Source: Anisodus tanguticus (taxonomy: Eukaryota > Streptophyta > Magnoliopsida > Solanales > Solanaceae). From it: a stretch of DNA of 64,000 nucleotides. The stretch covers positions 25,506,501 to 25,570,500 of the forward strand of contig CM067539.1 in assembly GCA_034509755.1 (NCBI GenBank). The letters are read 5' to 3'. Position 1 is the first letter of the stretch. Each line of letters begins with the position of its first letter. A program made the position numbers and the translations under genes. Positions 33,323 to 46,110 of the stretch are shown here, in pieces. The notes under the pieces are model-generated. The model did no database searches, had not been told where the DNA came from, and saw nothing but the letters and a program-made list of their open reading frames with translations.

Positions 33323-34648
33323 CAGGGGCGGATCCACCCTTTATGTGGGGGTGGCATGGTACCCGCTAGATTTGTAAATTTTTTATATATCTATGATGAC
33401 ATTTTCTTAAATTAGATTAAATATTTGATTCTGCCATCTCCAGTAGCAAATTAGACAAAGTTGCCATGACTGGTAGACCAAAGCTTTTCTCGTGTGTAAG
33501 ACATAAATTTGAATCTTGTCTGTTTTAATTTTTGTGGCACAGTTAAAATTTCGAGAGTCAACTAAGTTTTTTCTATCAAAATTTATTTATATGACTTTTA
33601 AATACTTGAAGTTGTTAATTATTGTGATATATATTTATTTATTTATTGTTTTCAAATATACAAATTTTATTTCAAAAAAGCTTTTATGTTTGAATTTACG
33701 GTCAAAGTTTAAAAATTTTGCCTCATCCTTTTAGGTAGATCAAGAAAGAACCTTTGGATCAAGAATCACAACAATGCATCACAACTATTTATTTCAATTA
33801 TTCTATTTTTTCTTTCATCAAACATAATCTACTACTCTTATTTCTTACTCGACCACTAACTTCTTTAAAAAAAGGATTCCGACAACAAAACGGCTTCCAC
33901 AATTACAAAAAGAGAATTTCTAAATCTCACATCTACTTAAATTGTGGGAATATGAGATTCTCTTTCGTTGAATTAAAAGAATTTTCTATTGAATGGAAGA
34001 TGATGTTATTTGAAATTTCAACTGCGCCACATAAATTGATACATAGTGAGCATAATATAAAAATTTGTGATATTCTATAATTGTTAAATTCAATTTAAAT
34101 CACTTTACTCTTATATTGTGATGGAAATTTTGTAAGCATTACTTAGAAAAAAATATGAAATTTATGATTTTCATTTTTAGAAGTTGTTGTTTATCTAATT
34201 CTACGTTTACTTGTCGGGTGTAATTTACATGTTGAAGAGTTTTTTTTCTTATTTTGATTGGCATAATTCCTTATTGAAGATGTTATATTACTTGTGCAAA
34301 TTCATTTTTATTAATTAAAAAAATATACTGAAAAGATGTAATTTTCTTGATGAAAATATTGATTTTACTTTTGTTGTTCATAGGTGTGATTCCTTGTTTA
34401 AATTGCTAATTGTGTTTGTCTATTGGTATTTGAGATATAATTTTCATATTTGTAAATAAAAAATGCCTATTAAATTGATCCGAATAAATTCAAAAGAGAC
34501 GAACCCGATCCGGATACACGTTCCTAACAGATTAGCCATTACAAGATGTACACTAAAATAAAGTTGTGGCACCCAAGTTCGTTCGAACACTGCGATTATC
34601 AAAAATAATTGTGGCACTCGCCATCTTTAAATCCTAGATCCGCCCCTG
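33323..34648 (+). mobile_element. Non-autonomous hAT element, copy 1 (1326 bp)
   Basis: The ends CAGGGGCGGATCC ... GATCCGCCCCTG are inverted. The flanks GCCACGAG (33315-33322) and GCCACGAA (34649-34656) form an 8-bp duplication with one mismatch. The interior is AT-rich with no transposase. A homologous copy in opposite orientation occurs at 38546-39892. Confidence 0.88.
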
Positions 34649-34656
34649 GCCACGAA

Positions 34657-35317
34657 TAAAATTATGTGATAATATAGATATAACAAATGAGGAGATGGAT
34701 GAATCTATTTTGCTTTCTATGACCTTGAAATAAATTCTTTCTGTTGGTATCTATAATCTTTTTCAATGTTTCTAGTGTCTAGGTCCTGTTTCCTTTTCTT
34801 GCACTAGATAAGAACGCAAAAAAGTTTTGTTTTAAGGTAAAATTTCAATTACTATCACCAATGTGATAGAATGATTAAGAATCCTCTACTCTAATTTAGA
34901 GTTTTGGGTCGAATATGAAAATGAAGAATTTATTGATAGAAAATACTTTACTTCTTTGATGAACTTTTTGCTATGAATTAATCGAACCACTGAAATTTAA
35001 ATAAAGGGAAGAAAAGTACTAACGAGATTCAAGAATGTACAAACTATAATGAACAAGGAGATATTGTTCACCACGTAGAGAATATTGAGATAAACCATAA
35101 GTGGAAACTAATTCATATAAAAAAGAAGAAGTTAAACTTCAAAATTTTATATTCTCGCAATCTCAACCTTAACTATATGCTAGACTGAAGTGTCGTCATA
35201 AAAAATAAAATAAAAAACAATAAACCGTTGTCTCCAACTCAAGTGGACAGATATGAGAGAGAAAAAAATACATGAATTGTGGTGATCCATTTATTTTCTC
35301 CTTCTCATTTTATATGA
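34657..35317. other. Intergenic DNA, nothing recognised
   Basis: AT-rich spacer without coding signal or clear repeat. Confidence 0.4.
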
Positions 35318-35580
35318 TTTTTTTTTAGATATCAACTTCCCGTCTTACGCCAGACTATTCCTAGAGATAGTAGTCCCGATCCCTCAGCATTACTACCAGT
35401 AAATCGTGGGATGTGCCTGAATGACCAGGGTTTGAGAACAGAGCAACTGATATCACCTACAAGGTCCTACTCAAGAAGAGAGCAAATTGCTCCCACCAGG
35501 GTTCGAACCCACGCTGCAGGCCTCCAGCTGAATTTTAAGTTTTCCTCCTTTGTTATCCAGCTATGCCCTGGGGGACATGA
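35318..35580 (-). mobile_element. tRNA-derived SINE
   Basis: Read on the minus strand: a start GTCCCCCAGGGCATAGCTGG with an A-box-like TAGCTGGATAAC, a B-box GGTTCGAACCC (~35513), a ~170-base body, and an A9 tail (T9 on the plus strand at ~35320). The order A-box, B-box, body, A-tail identifies a SINE. The family name is not assigned. Confidence 0.65.
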
Positions 35581-35964
35581 AGTTCTTTGATTTGACACGA
35601 AGTTTAACAAATAAAAGAAGATTTTAAAATTTTGTGGTCTAAAAAAAAATAAAAATTTGTGTGGTTATAAATCATCTCTTTAAGCGTAAAATGTAAAGTT
35701 TAAAATTAAATTAATTCCAAATAAGAAAAGATATCACTTTTTTTTAGATTCATAAAAAAAGAAAGTGTTTCATATAAATTGGAATCGAGTGAGTATTAAA
35801 TTAGGTAAACAATGATAACAAAACCTCAAGTAGGATGTATATGGCTAGAGAAGACAAATTAGCTTTAATTTGTTAGCTAAAAAGTTATTTGTAGTGTTTC
35901 GTGACTCACCATGCTTAGCCTTTTCCTATTTGTTATTTCCACATCGATATGGTTATATATAATA

Positions 35965-36276
35965 TTATTTTCTCCGTCTCAAAATAATTATCACATTATA
36001 TTTTTTTAAAATCAAATTATATGAACTTTGATTAACAATTTAAGTTGCTCCTTTAGTTTTAAAATTATTGTTTGATTTTGAAAAAGTAGAAAATATTTTT
36101 GGATCTTGTAGTATTAAATTAAAGATGTGTACAAAAATAACTTTTAATCTTGTAGTCTTAAACATATCATGTGAAAAATTGGAATGAAAGAGTTACAAAA
36201 AATGAAAGAGATATTTTTTTTTTGAAACTAACTAAAAACAAAAGTAAGACAAACTTTTTGAAACGGAGGGAGTATA
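35965..36276. mobile_element. Stowaway-like MITE
   Basis: The left end TTCTCCGTCTCAAAATA and right end TTTGAAACGGAGGGAGTAT are inverted copies of the widespread CTCCCTCCGTTTCAAAA terminus. ~310 bp, non-coding. A TA duplication is likely but hard to place exactly. Confidence 0.7.
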
Positions 36277-36982
36277 TTTTTTCATCATATTAATATGAAA
36301 AGAATTGCAACTTATAATACTTTTTGTATAATTTTTAAATATCTAAATTTTAATTTTAAATATTAATAATCTAATTTAATTTTACTTTAAAATTTAATTA
36401 AATTGACTTTTAAAAAAAATATGATAAGTATTTTGTGACGCGAGGAGTAGTACTTTTCTTTTTTGGCTTTAAATGGATAAGATCACTACTTTTGCTGGTA
36501 GGGCCTAAATTTTTGCCCATATCTCACATTTTTGCCGTGTTTATAACTTTATAATGTTATATTGCTATTTTTCAGTTTTTGTTTGTTTGTTTGTTTTTGT
36601 TATTTGTTCCGTTTCTTACGCATGCTTCACCTATGAAATTAAAGAGAAAAACTAAAAGCAACAGTTTTTCTTCGTTTCTGTTAACAGGCGCGAGGATAAG
36701 TTCAATGCTTGATATATCGTTATCAATTATTTTTAATCAGTAAAGCTCTTTTTAACTCAAATTCTTTGGTTTCACTTGGGGTACCATACAAGCCCCAATC
36801 ATGCAATTGCCGGTTAGAAGGTGTATGGTTCACTTTGATCACCATAGGTTATAAAAAACGAAACACTTGGGCTTTAGATCTTCAACTTTTGAAAGCCTCA
36901 TTTTATACTACAATAGTTATAGTATAAGTTTTGTTTAAAAAAGAAAAAGTACTACAAATTTTTATTAAAAAAGAAAATCACA
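36277..36982. other. Spacer before the hAT transposase remnant
   Basis: AT-rich, no domain recognised. It may contain decayed 5' parts of the hAT gene. Confidence 0.35.
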
Positions 36983-37544
36983 ATGTCTCTTGAGGAATCT
37001 TTTAAAGTTGATCACTTTTAATACATAGTAGACCAAACACTTTCTTCACTTCAAAACAGATTTGAACAATTTGTAGCTTTTGAAAATATTTTTGATTTTC
37101 TATTTAGTGGTAAAAAATTAAGATCACTAGATGATGAGAATTTAAAAAGACATTGTCTTAACCCTGAATGTTCTTTAAAATATAATAGTCACTCTGATAT
37201 TGATGATTTAGATTTTTTTTCTGAATTAAAAGTGTTAAGGTAGATATTACAAGTAGATGATAAAACTTTAATCGATATACTCAATCAGATAAAAAGACTC
37301 ACTTCTTTTCTAAATGCCTATATTGCCTATAGAATAATGTTAATAGTTCATGTAACAGTTGCTTTAGCGGAAAGAATTTTTTCAAAACTAAAATTGATAA
37401 AAAAATTATTTAAGATCAACCATGTCTCAAGAGAGATTGAATGGATTAGATATATTGTCCATTGAAAAAGAATTATTAGAAGAAATTAATTATAAAATGA
37501 TTATTCATAGCTTTGCATTTCAAAAAACTAAAAAATTAATTTAA
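36983..37544 (+). pseudogene. hAT transposase C-terminal remnant (TTF/ZMYM1-like group)
   Basis: Reading through two stops (after KVDHF and after ELKVLR) and one frameshift near 37415, the segment gives FEQFVAFENIFDFLFSGKKL, LKRHCLNPECSL, DIDDLDFFSELK, AYIAYRIMLIVHVTVALAERI-FSKLKLIK, and after the shift STMSQERLNGLDILSIEKEL, ending with TAA at 37542-37544. The LIVHVTVALAERIFSKL ... MSQERL pattern is the hAT dimerisation domain. The N-terminal DNA-binding and catalytic parts are missing. Confidence 0.8.
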
Positions 37545-37622
37545 AATAAAAACTATATATTATATATTTTTTCAAAATAAAAATATTAAGGTCTCTCATC
37601 GATGTTTGACTTTAGGTCACTA

Positions 37623-40600
37623 TGTTACGCCCCGTAAATTCTCATATCGAATATACCCTAAGTTAAGAAGCCTAAGATAAAGAAGAAGGTTCTATTGGGA
37701 AGGTTAAGGAATGGTCGAGTTGAAACCCGAAGAAGTCATAAGAGTTTAAAGAGTTGTTACACCCTTCGTGCTTGCAATCCTTACGTTGAGTGCGTCGTGT
37801 TAAGCCGATGCAAGATGAGGAGAGTATAATATCCATAAAAGGACAAGGGAGGCCTAGGGAACAAGTTGGAAGAATCTCTAAAAGATTCCGAGTTATACTC
37901 GTCATTTCGCGCACGTTTGAGAACCCGATTAACCGATTTAAGTTCCGACGACTCGAGCCCCATTTCGAGGGTCACGTACGACATAAATAGATGTTAAGAA
38001 GGTATATGGATGGTTATAAGTCACTGGGATCAAATGAATTATACTTCGATGAAGTTTGACGAAAATTGGCCAATACGCTAAGTGTTTTGCGTCGCAGATG
38101 AGGTCCGCCTCGCAAATCAGGGTGCAGATCAGACAAGGAACCAGGGCCAGCTCACTGCCATGATATGCCCTTGGATCTGCGGCCGCATATGACATATGTT
38201 CTGCAGATGCCACCGCATATCAGAGGCAATGACCGACCATCTTAGCTTATTTAAGCGGTGGCTCACTCATTTAACTCATTATTCGACCTAGAACGATTCT
38301 TACCACCCCTAAATCCTCTACAAACATTCTCCAAAGGTTCAAGGGTGATTAGTAAGTGAACTCATCATGTCAACACACCAAAAGCTAGCCTAAGATGGGA
38401 GATGACACTTATATGGTATTGAACGGTAAAGAAAGGTGGATGAGAGCAAAGCCATGCTTGGATTTTCAGTGTTCTTCTGGATAAGGTAAGTATAATACCG
38501 ACTTGATGGTACTTGAAATAAATTTTAGGCTAGATGGGTTGTGTGCATATGCAGATCTAGGATTTGAAGGTGGCGGGTGCCACAATTATTTTTGATAATC
38601 GCAATGTTCGGACGAGCTTGAGTGCCACAACTTACTTTAGTGTACATCTTGTAATGACTAATATATAATTTGTTAGAAATGTGTATCCGGGTCGGGTCCG
38701 TCTCTTTTGAATTTATTCGAATCAATTTAATAGGCGTTTTTTATTTGCAAATATAAAAATTATATCTCAAATACCAATAGAGAAACATAATTAGCAATTT
38801 AAACAAGGAATCACACCTATGAACAATAGAATTAAAATCAACATTTTCATCAAGGAAATTACATCTTTTCAGTATATTTTTTTATTTAATAAAAATGAAC
38901 TTGCACAAGTAATATAACATCTTCAATAAGGAATTACACCAATCGAAATAAGAAAAATAATAGAAAAAACTCTTCAATATGTAAGTTACACCCAACAAGT
39001 TAACGTAGAATTAGATAAACAGCAAGTTCTCAAAAATGAAAATCATAAATTTCATATATTTTTTCTAAGCAATGCTTACAAAATTTCCATCGCAATTTAA
39101 GAGTAAAGTGATTTAAATTGAATTTAACAATTATAGAATAGCACAAGTTTTTATAATATGCTCACAATGTCTTAATTTATGTGGCGCAGTTGGAATTTCG
39201 AAAAAAATCATCTTCATTCAATAGAAAATTCTTTCAATTCAACGAAAGAGATTCTCATATTCCCACAATTTAAGTAGATGCGAGATATAGAAATTCTCTT
39301 TTCATAATTGTGAAAGCCGTTTTGTTGTTGGAATCCTTTTTTTAAAGAAGAAGTTAATGGTCGAGTAAGAAATAAGAGTAGTAGATTATGTTTGATGAAA
39401 GAAAAAATAGAATAATTGGAATCAATAGTTGTGATGCATTGTTGTGATTCTCGATCTAAAGGTTCTTTCTTGATCTAGCTACGAGGATGGGCCAAATTTC
39501 TGAACTTTGGCCGTAAATTCAGACATAGAAGCTTTCTTGAATTAAAATTTGTATATTTGGAATAAAAAAGTAATATATATCACAATAATTAACAACTTCA
39601 AGTATTTAAAATGCATATAAATAAATTTCGATAAAAAAAAACTTGATTGACTCTCAAAATTCTAACCGTGCCACATAAATTGAAACAAACAAGATTCAAA
39701 TTTGTGTCTTACACACGAGAAAAGCTTTCAAAAAGGTCTACCAGCAATGACACCTTTGTCTAATTTGCTACTGGGGGTGGCAGGACCAAATATTTAATCT
39801 AGTTTAAGAAAATTTCAACGTAGATATATAAATTTTTTATAAATCTAGCGGGTGCCATGCCACCCCCACCCTAAAGGGTGGATCTGCCCCTAGTTGTGCA
39901 GGTGAAGGATTATAAACTAGAACTTGTTATAAAGAGAAGATATAGTTGTATTATTGTTGGGTTGTCTTGAATCAATAATTTTACTTGTTGTAGCTGGAAT
40001 TCATGGAAGGTAATTTAGATATGTTGTATATGGTGTTGTGGTGCTAGTTTAAGTATTGGTGTTGAGAATTGATAATCACAACATAAGCTAAAAGAAGAGG
40101 TGACTAGGAAACATGTAGGAATGCTTCTTATTATTGCTATTTTGTGTTGGATTGTTTTGGGTAAATTCAAGTTCGACATAAGTTGGAATCCTGATGAACA
40201 ATTGATAAATGAGAAAAAGAAGTTAAGAAAGGTTTAAGGTGTGGTTTGGGATTTGAGTTGTCATTATTGAAAGAGTAAGAAGATTGATGTACATTAAGGG
40301 TTCGATGAATGGTCGTAATGAATCGACTCCTAGATTATCAACCCTGATATTGATCCAAATCATTTCTACTGTGTAGAGTATCATCCGTAGAATGCATGAG
40401 GACGTGGGAGCTATCTTTGGTCAGACGACAAAGGTATGTTAAGGCTCATTCTTTATTTCTTTTGGCATAACTTACGAATAAGCGTAGACATAACAAAAGT
40501 TCCTCCAAAAAGAACTCTATTCTTAAGATTTGAGCTTATAAACACCTTTGTTCATATTGTTATAGCTTATGATTCTTATTATCCTTCGTCAGGATCACTT

Positions 40601-41410
40601 CCCATCTTGATAGCATCTAAAATCATATGTTTTGTGATGATCCTTGTTGATTCTTGAATAATTGACACAAACACAGTTACATAACGGTAATCGGAGGATA
40701 ACGACCTTGAGTCACTCCTAGTGAATCCATAAGACCCTTCAGAGTTATCATCTTGTATTGCACTTATATATATGTATCTATTTTCTTACCGAGCCAAGCT
40801 ATAGTCGGCTGGGTACGGTGCTTATATGCGCATACCACTGCAATTGGTTTTGATATTACCGAGTCACATATCTATGTCGCATACGACTGAGTCCTATATG
40901 AGGCCGGACATGATATGGCATGACATGATTCGCTCCATAGAGTGGCTTGATATTATATTATACACATATAGCCCCAATGAGTGGCTTAAATTTTACAATA
41001 CATGCATACACTCATAGTTATGATAAGTAGACCTTCAGAGGCTTGTTATGAGTTTCAGGTTGACTTCTATACTCTTCTTTCGTATTCCATCCTTTACTTA
41101 TATGTTGCCTACCATACATATTCAGTATATTTTTCATACTGATGTCCATTTCTGGGCACTGTGTTTCATGTCCGCAGGTACAATAGAGACTCAGAAGATA
41201 CTTTGTAGTAGTTGACTGACCTCGGCTGAGGATTGTCACGCTCCTTTCTTCTGGAGCTATCTAGTGAGCTGATAGGTATGTCAGTTGCATATATGTATAT
41301 AGTTGGTTATGGAGGGGCCATGTACCAACCAAATATTGTTAATATTCTCTCTAGAGGCTTGTAGACAGTCGTTTGTGCATAGTGATCTTGTGTGGCCTTG
41401 TCAGCCTCTT
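37623..41410 (+). repeat. Gypsy-type LTR, copy A (interrupted by a hAT element, 3' end missing)
   Basis: Starts TGTTACGCCCCGTAAATTC and runs colinear with LTR copy B at 42915. It is split by the hAT element at 38546-39892 and stops at CAGCCTCTTCAG (~41410), where copy B continues for ~200 more bases. The missing end means its own primer-binding site and gag are gone. The small frames within it are not genes. Confidence 0.88.
38546..39892 (-). mobile_element. Non-autonomous hAT element, copy 2, inverted, inside gypsy LTR A
   Basis: It is the reverse complement of the element at 33323-34648 over its length. The right end is GGATCTGCCCCTA. The left end CATATGCAGATCTAGG aligns without gap to CAGGGGCGGATCTAGG but is decayed. 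Flanks GTTGTGTG / GTTGTGCA agree at 6 of 8 positions. Confidence 0.85.
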
Positions 41411-42914
41411 CAGAAATAGAAGCCAAGTGATGAAAAATTTCCTAAAGCAAAATGCGAAAGGACCTTATCTCATATAGGGAGTTAAGAGAATATCAAGACG
41501 AAGAATGTTTTATCAATCCACCTATCTAGAATATGCGAAGATAACATGACGTGAAGTAAAGGTAGTAACAAAAATCATATTAAAAATTGGGGATTGATGG
41601 TCGACACATAAGAGAATGCACACTTGAAGTGAGAAGAGTTAATCAAGGATTATTGGGTAGCACGGAATTTGCTAAAATTTATTCCATTATCATCGTTAGT
41701 CATTCTGATCTGGAAGTCTGATATATAAATGGCTCAACAGTTCACATCATGGAAATCATGACCGTCTATAAGGTCAAGGATTGGCTAATAATTTATACTA
41801 AGAAGAATATCCATTTTCTAGAAGATATTTCGAATTATTGTACAAACACTCTCTCTTTGGAAAACGACCTTTAAGAAACCAAATTGAAGAGAACCTTGAG
41901 TGTTCGAATTCAACCCCTCATTCGTCCAAATGGGCCAGCTGAAAGTAAGATTCAAATCGTCGGAACTATGTTATACGTAAAGGTACCGAACTTATAATGA
42001 CAATAACCATTATACGAGGTACTGACATGTCAACACATAAGGTTTGTGTAAGAAAGATGGATAATAATTCTATTGAATAACAAAGACGGAAGCAATTTAT
42101 GGTAGCGGTAGTAAATGGGATACAATAAGTTATGAGAAAATACCCGAGTTAAATAAGAGGATGTTTTAGAAGACTTGACGCAAAAATGAGAATAAAATTT
42201 GGAAAGAAGGAATGACGTAGTCCGAGACATTAATGATCGTAGTACCCGAATTTGACCAAGGAATGTAATAATGGACCGACCCACCTATCTTGTTTTTGTA
42301 TTAGATACTAAGAGTATTTATTGGGTATCCACTTCAAATTTCACCATGGTAGGGATGTGAAGGTAAATGAGAAGTTATTGAATGAAACAATATATCTATA
42401 AGTGTGATGATATGATTAAGGCTATAAAGGGATGTATAAGAGTTTGGGGTAGGGATAGAAGAAAAGAATAGAAGTAGGAACGAACCCAGATAACCATATT
42501 GTTTCAAAACTCCTGACCTATGACGATCATCGCGCAACATTTTTTTTTATTATAATTCTACTTATTCTCCACACCTATGAATTTCTATCACACAAATCCT
42601 ATCGTGCGACGTAAATTGTAACAAAGATATGAAATACATAGCTCAGATGTCAGGATTCAATGATTTGGATAAATTGCAGTTACTAAGTGATATTGTAAAA
42701 GAGATGTGTGACTGTTTGGGGTTGATGATGTACCGATAATATTGTACTTTTGTAACCTTATAAGACGACGATTATGGTATCTTATTGTGCGATAGACTAA
42801 GATAATCCTATGCGTAAAATAAACCCTACCAAAGATTCTGAAGGGTATAAGAGTCGCTATCCCTGAGTAATGATGCCTCAACATTCAAGGATGAATGTTC
42901 TTAATGGGGAAGGA
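41411..42914 (+). repeat. Gypsy element 3' internal region, first copy
   Basis: Begins GAAGCCAAGTGATGAAAAAT and matches 48127-49597 throughout. It ends in a purine-rich tract (GGGGAAGGA) just before LTR B. No protein domain recognised. Several small minus-strand frames are shared with the second copy. Confidence 0.85.
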
Positions 42915-45394
42915 TGTTATGCCTCATAAATTCGCATATCGAATATACCCTAAGTTAAGACTAAGATAAGCAAGAAGGTTCTATTGGGAAGGTTAAGGAA
43001 TGGTCGAGTTGAAACCCGAAGAAGTAATAAGAGTTTAAAGAGTCGTTGTGTCTTTCGTGCTTGTATTCCTTAAGCTGAGTTCGTCTTGTTAAGCCGATGC
43101 AAGATGAGAAGAGTATAATATCCATAAAAAGGACAAAGAAGTCCTTGGGAAAAAGTTGGAAGCACCTCTAAAAGATTATGAGTTATACTCTTTCATTTCA
43201 AGCACGATTGAGAACCCGATTAACCAATTTATGTTCTGATGACTCGAGCCCCATTTCAAGGGTCACATACAATATAAATGGATGTTAATAAGGTCTATGG
43301 ATGGTTATAAGTCATTGTGATCAAAGGAATTATCCTTCGCCGAGGTTTAATGAAGAACGACTGATACGCTAAGTATTTCGCATCGCGGATGAGATCCACC
43401 TCACGGATTGGGGTGAATATCAGCCAAGGAAATAGGGCCAGCTGACTTCACTTATATATGCCCTTGGATCTATGGCCGCATATGTCATATGCGCTACAGA
43501 TTCAATCGTATATCAGAGACGGTAGTCGACTATCTCAACTTATTTAAGTGGTGACTTGCCCATTTAACTCATTTTTTGACCTAGAATGACCCCAACCGCC
43601 CCTAAATCCTTCTAAACATTCTCCAAAGGTTCAAGGGTGATTACTAAGTGAACTTATCATGTCAACACACCAAAATCTATTCTAAGATGGGAGATGACAC
43701 TTCTATGGTATTGAAGGGTGAACAAGGGTGGATGAGAGAAGATGTAGTTGTCTTATTGTTGGATTGCCTTGAATCAATAATTTCACTTGTTGTAGCTGGA
43801 ATTCATGGAAGGTAACTTAGATATGTTGTGTATAGTGTTGTGGTGATTGTTTAAGTATTGATGTTTAGAATTGATAATCACAACATAAGCTAAAAGAATA
43901 GGTGACTAGGAAACATGTAGGAATGGTTCTTCTTGTTGCTATTTTGTGTTGGATTGTTTTGATCAAGTTCTACATAAGTTGAAATCCTGATGTACAATTG
44001 ATAAATGAGAAGAAGAAGAAGCCAGGAAAGGTTTGAGGTATGGTTTTGGCTTGAGTTGCCATTATTGAAAGGGTAAGAAGCTTGATGTACGTCAAGGGTT
44101 CGATGAATGATCGTAATGAATCGACTCCTAGATTATCAACCCCAATATTTATCCAAATCTTTTCTATTATGTAGATTATCATCCGTAGAACATATGAGGA
44201 TGTGAGAGATATCTTTGGCCATATGACAAAGGTATGTTAAGGCTCATTCTTTCTTTCTTTTGGCATGACCTACGAATAAGCGTAGCCATAATGAACGTTT
44301 ATCCAAAGAGAATTCTATTCTTAAGATTTGAGCTTATAAATACCTTTGTTTCATATTGTTATATCTTATGATTCTTATTATCCTTCATTGGGATCACTTC
44401 CCGTCTTAATAGCATCTTCAGTCGTTTGTTTTCTTATGATCCTTGTTGATTCTTGAATAATTGATACAGACACAATTACATAATGACCTTGAGTCACTCT
44501 GACTGGATCCATAAGGTCCTTCAGAGTCATCATCTTGCATTACACTTATATATATGTATTTATTTTCTTACTGAGCCGCGCTATAGTCGGACGGGTACGT
44601 CGCTTAAATACGTACACTATTGTAGTTGGTTTTGATATTACCAAGTCCCATATCTTGGCCAGGTACAACCAAGTCCTCTACGAGGCTGGATACAATATGA
44701 CATGACATAATTTGCCCCACAGAGTGGCTTGATACTATATTATAGACATATGGCTCCGATGAGTGGCTTAATTTTTACAAGACATGTATATATACTCATG
44801 GTTATGACAAGTAAACCTTCAGAGGCTTGTTATGAGTTTCAGGTTGACTTCTATACTCTTCTTTCATATTTTATCATTTATATATATGTTGTCTGCCTTA
44901 CATATTCAGTACATCTTTCGTATGGATGTCCCTTTTTGGGCACTGAATTTCATTCCCGCAGGTACATATAGAGACTCAGAAGATACCTCGCAGTAGGTGC
45001 TGGACTCGATTGAGGATTGTCACGCTTCTTTTTTCAGAGCTGTCTAGTGAGCTGATAGGTATGTATGTTGTATATATGTATATAGTTGGGTATGGTGGGC
45101 CATGTCATGACCAGATATTGTTCATATTCTCTCTAGAGGCTTGTATATAGTCGTTTGTGTATAGTGGTCTTGTGTGGCCTTTTCGGCCTTTTCAGTAGAT
45201 TTGTTATGTCTATATTGTCCTCGTCAGCCTTGTTGTATGTATATATGTCTGTTGGGCCTTTTCTGCATGCAGGCAATTGTGTCTATTGGTCAGGTAATAA
45301 TTTATCATAGGCGTCGAGTATATTGCAGGTATCGTGATTGGTACGCTAACGCCCTAAGGTGTCGACCACACCCCTCCAAGGTTGGGGTGCGACA
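42915..45394 (+). repeat. Gypsy-type LTR, copy B (2480 bp, complete)
   Basis: TGTTATGCCTCATAAATTC ... GGTTGGGGTGCGACA. It is preceded by a polypurine tract and followed by a primer-binding site, so it acts as 3' LTR for the left piece and 5' LTR for the right piece. It lacks ~150 bases present in copy A around 38430-38540 and 39895-39945. Confidence 0.9.
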
Positions 45395-45397
45395 AAC

Positions 45398-45410
45398 TTG
45401 GTATCAGAGC
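45398..45410 (+). promoter_or_regulatory. Primer-binding site of the gypsy element
   Basis: TTGGTATCAGAGC, complementary to the 3' end of initiator tRNA-Met, three bases after the LTR end. Confidence 0.85.
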
Positions 45411-45586
45411 AAGTCAATCCTAGGAATGTCTACAAGTCGTGTCTAGTAGAGTCTTGATTATGGGTGTGTTGTGCGCCACACTTATAAATAGGAGGCTACA
45501 TGACATTTAGGATGGTTTCTTTCTTTCTTGATCTAGATCGTGCACTAAAGCTAAACTATAATCTTTTTGTATTTACAACTTTAGAG

Positions 45587-46110
45587 ATGTCCTCTTCAAG
45601 AGATACACCTTCTATCGAGACCGACCCATCAAAAGATACGAGCGGATTACCTCCCCACTAGTTTTCAATCCAAATACGAATAGAGGCACCGATGGAGACT
45701 CTCATACTTTAAGATATACCCCTAACACTGTCCGTCGAAGATGTTAGAAGGGTAGTTCAAGTATTGACCCAGTTGGTTGCCTCTCAGGCACGATACTGCC
45801 CTGGTATGATTGCTAGTGATAGACCCCTATAAGGGTCAGAGAGTTCACAGTCCAGGGAGCCCATTGGCCAGAGGCAATTAATGTTCGGCGGGCCTGATTC
45901 AATTGGAGTTGGGGAAAGGACTAAGAGGGTTAAAATGGTTTGTGATTATTGGGGGAAAGTACATATCTTCTACTTGCGTGATATGGATTTGTTCTAATAT
46001 TCTAGACGAGTGATACTATTTTAGGAAGCCAATTTTTCTGAATGACCTATGGGGGTAGGATACTCTGATGAGAAAGAATCACAATCGTAATGATATTAAT
46101 TGAAGAGAGA
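45587..46110 (+). pseudogene. Gypsy gag remnant, internally deleted
   Basis: Opens MSSSRDTPSIETDPSKDTSG and contains VEDVRRVVQVLTQLVASQ, typical of gag N-termini in long-LTR gypsy (Tekay/Del-like) elements. After a TAA it passes directly to segments of gag C-terminal character (PIGQRQLMFGGP, VCDYWGKVHIFYL), so the central capsid region is missing. Cys and His of the zinc knuckle are not all present. Confidence 0.6.

Noticed and set aside
35505..35525. A tRNA gene around GGTTCGAACCC
   Set aside because: The B-box is palindromic and no cloverleaf fits. The A-box, body and A-tail order shows a SINE.
37623..45394. Small frames in the gypsy LTRs as host genes (for example 37672-37984, 40436-40657, 45174-45446)
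   Set aside because: Each falls inside a repeated LTR, is broken or altered in the other copies and has no known domain.
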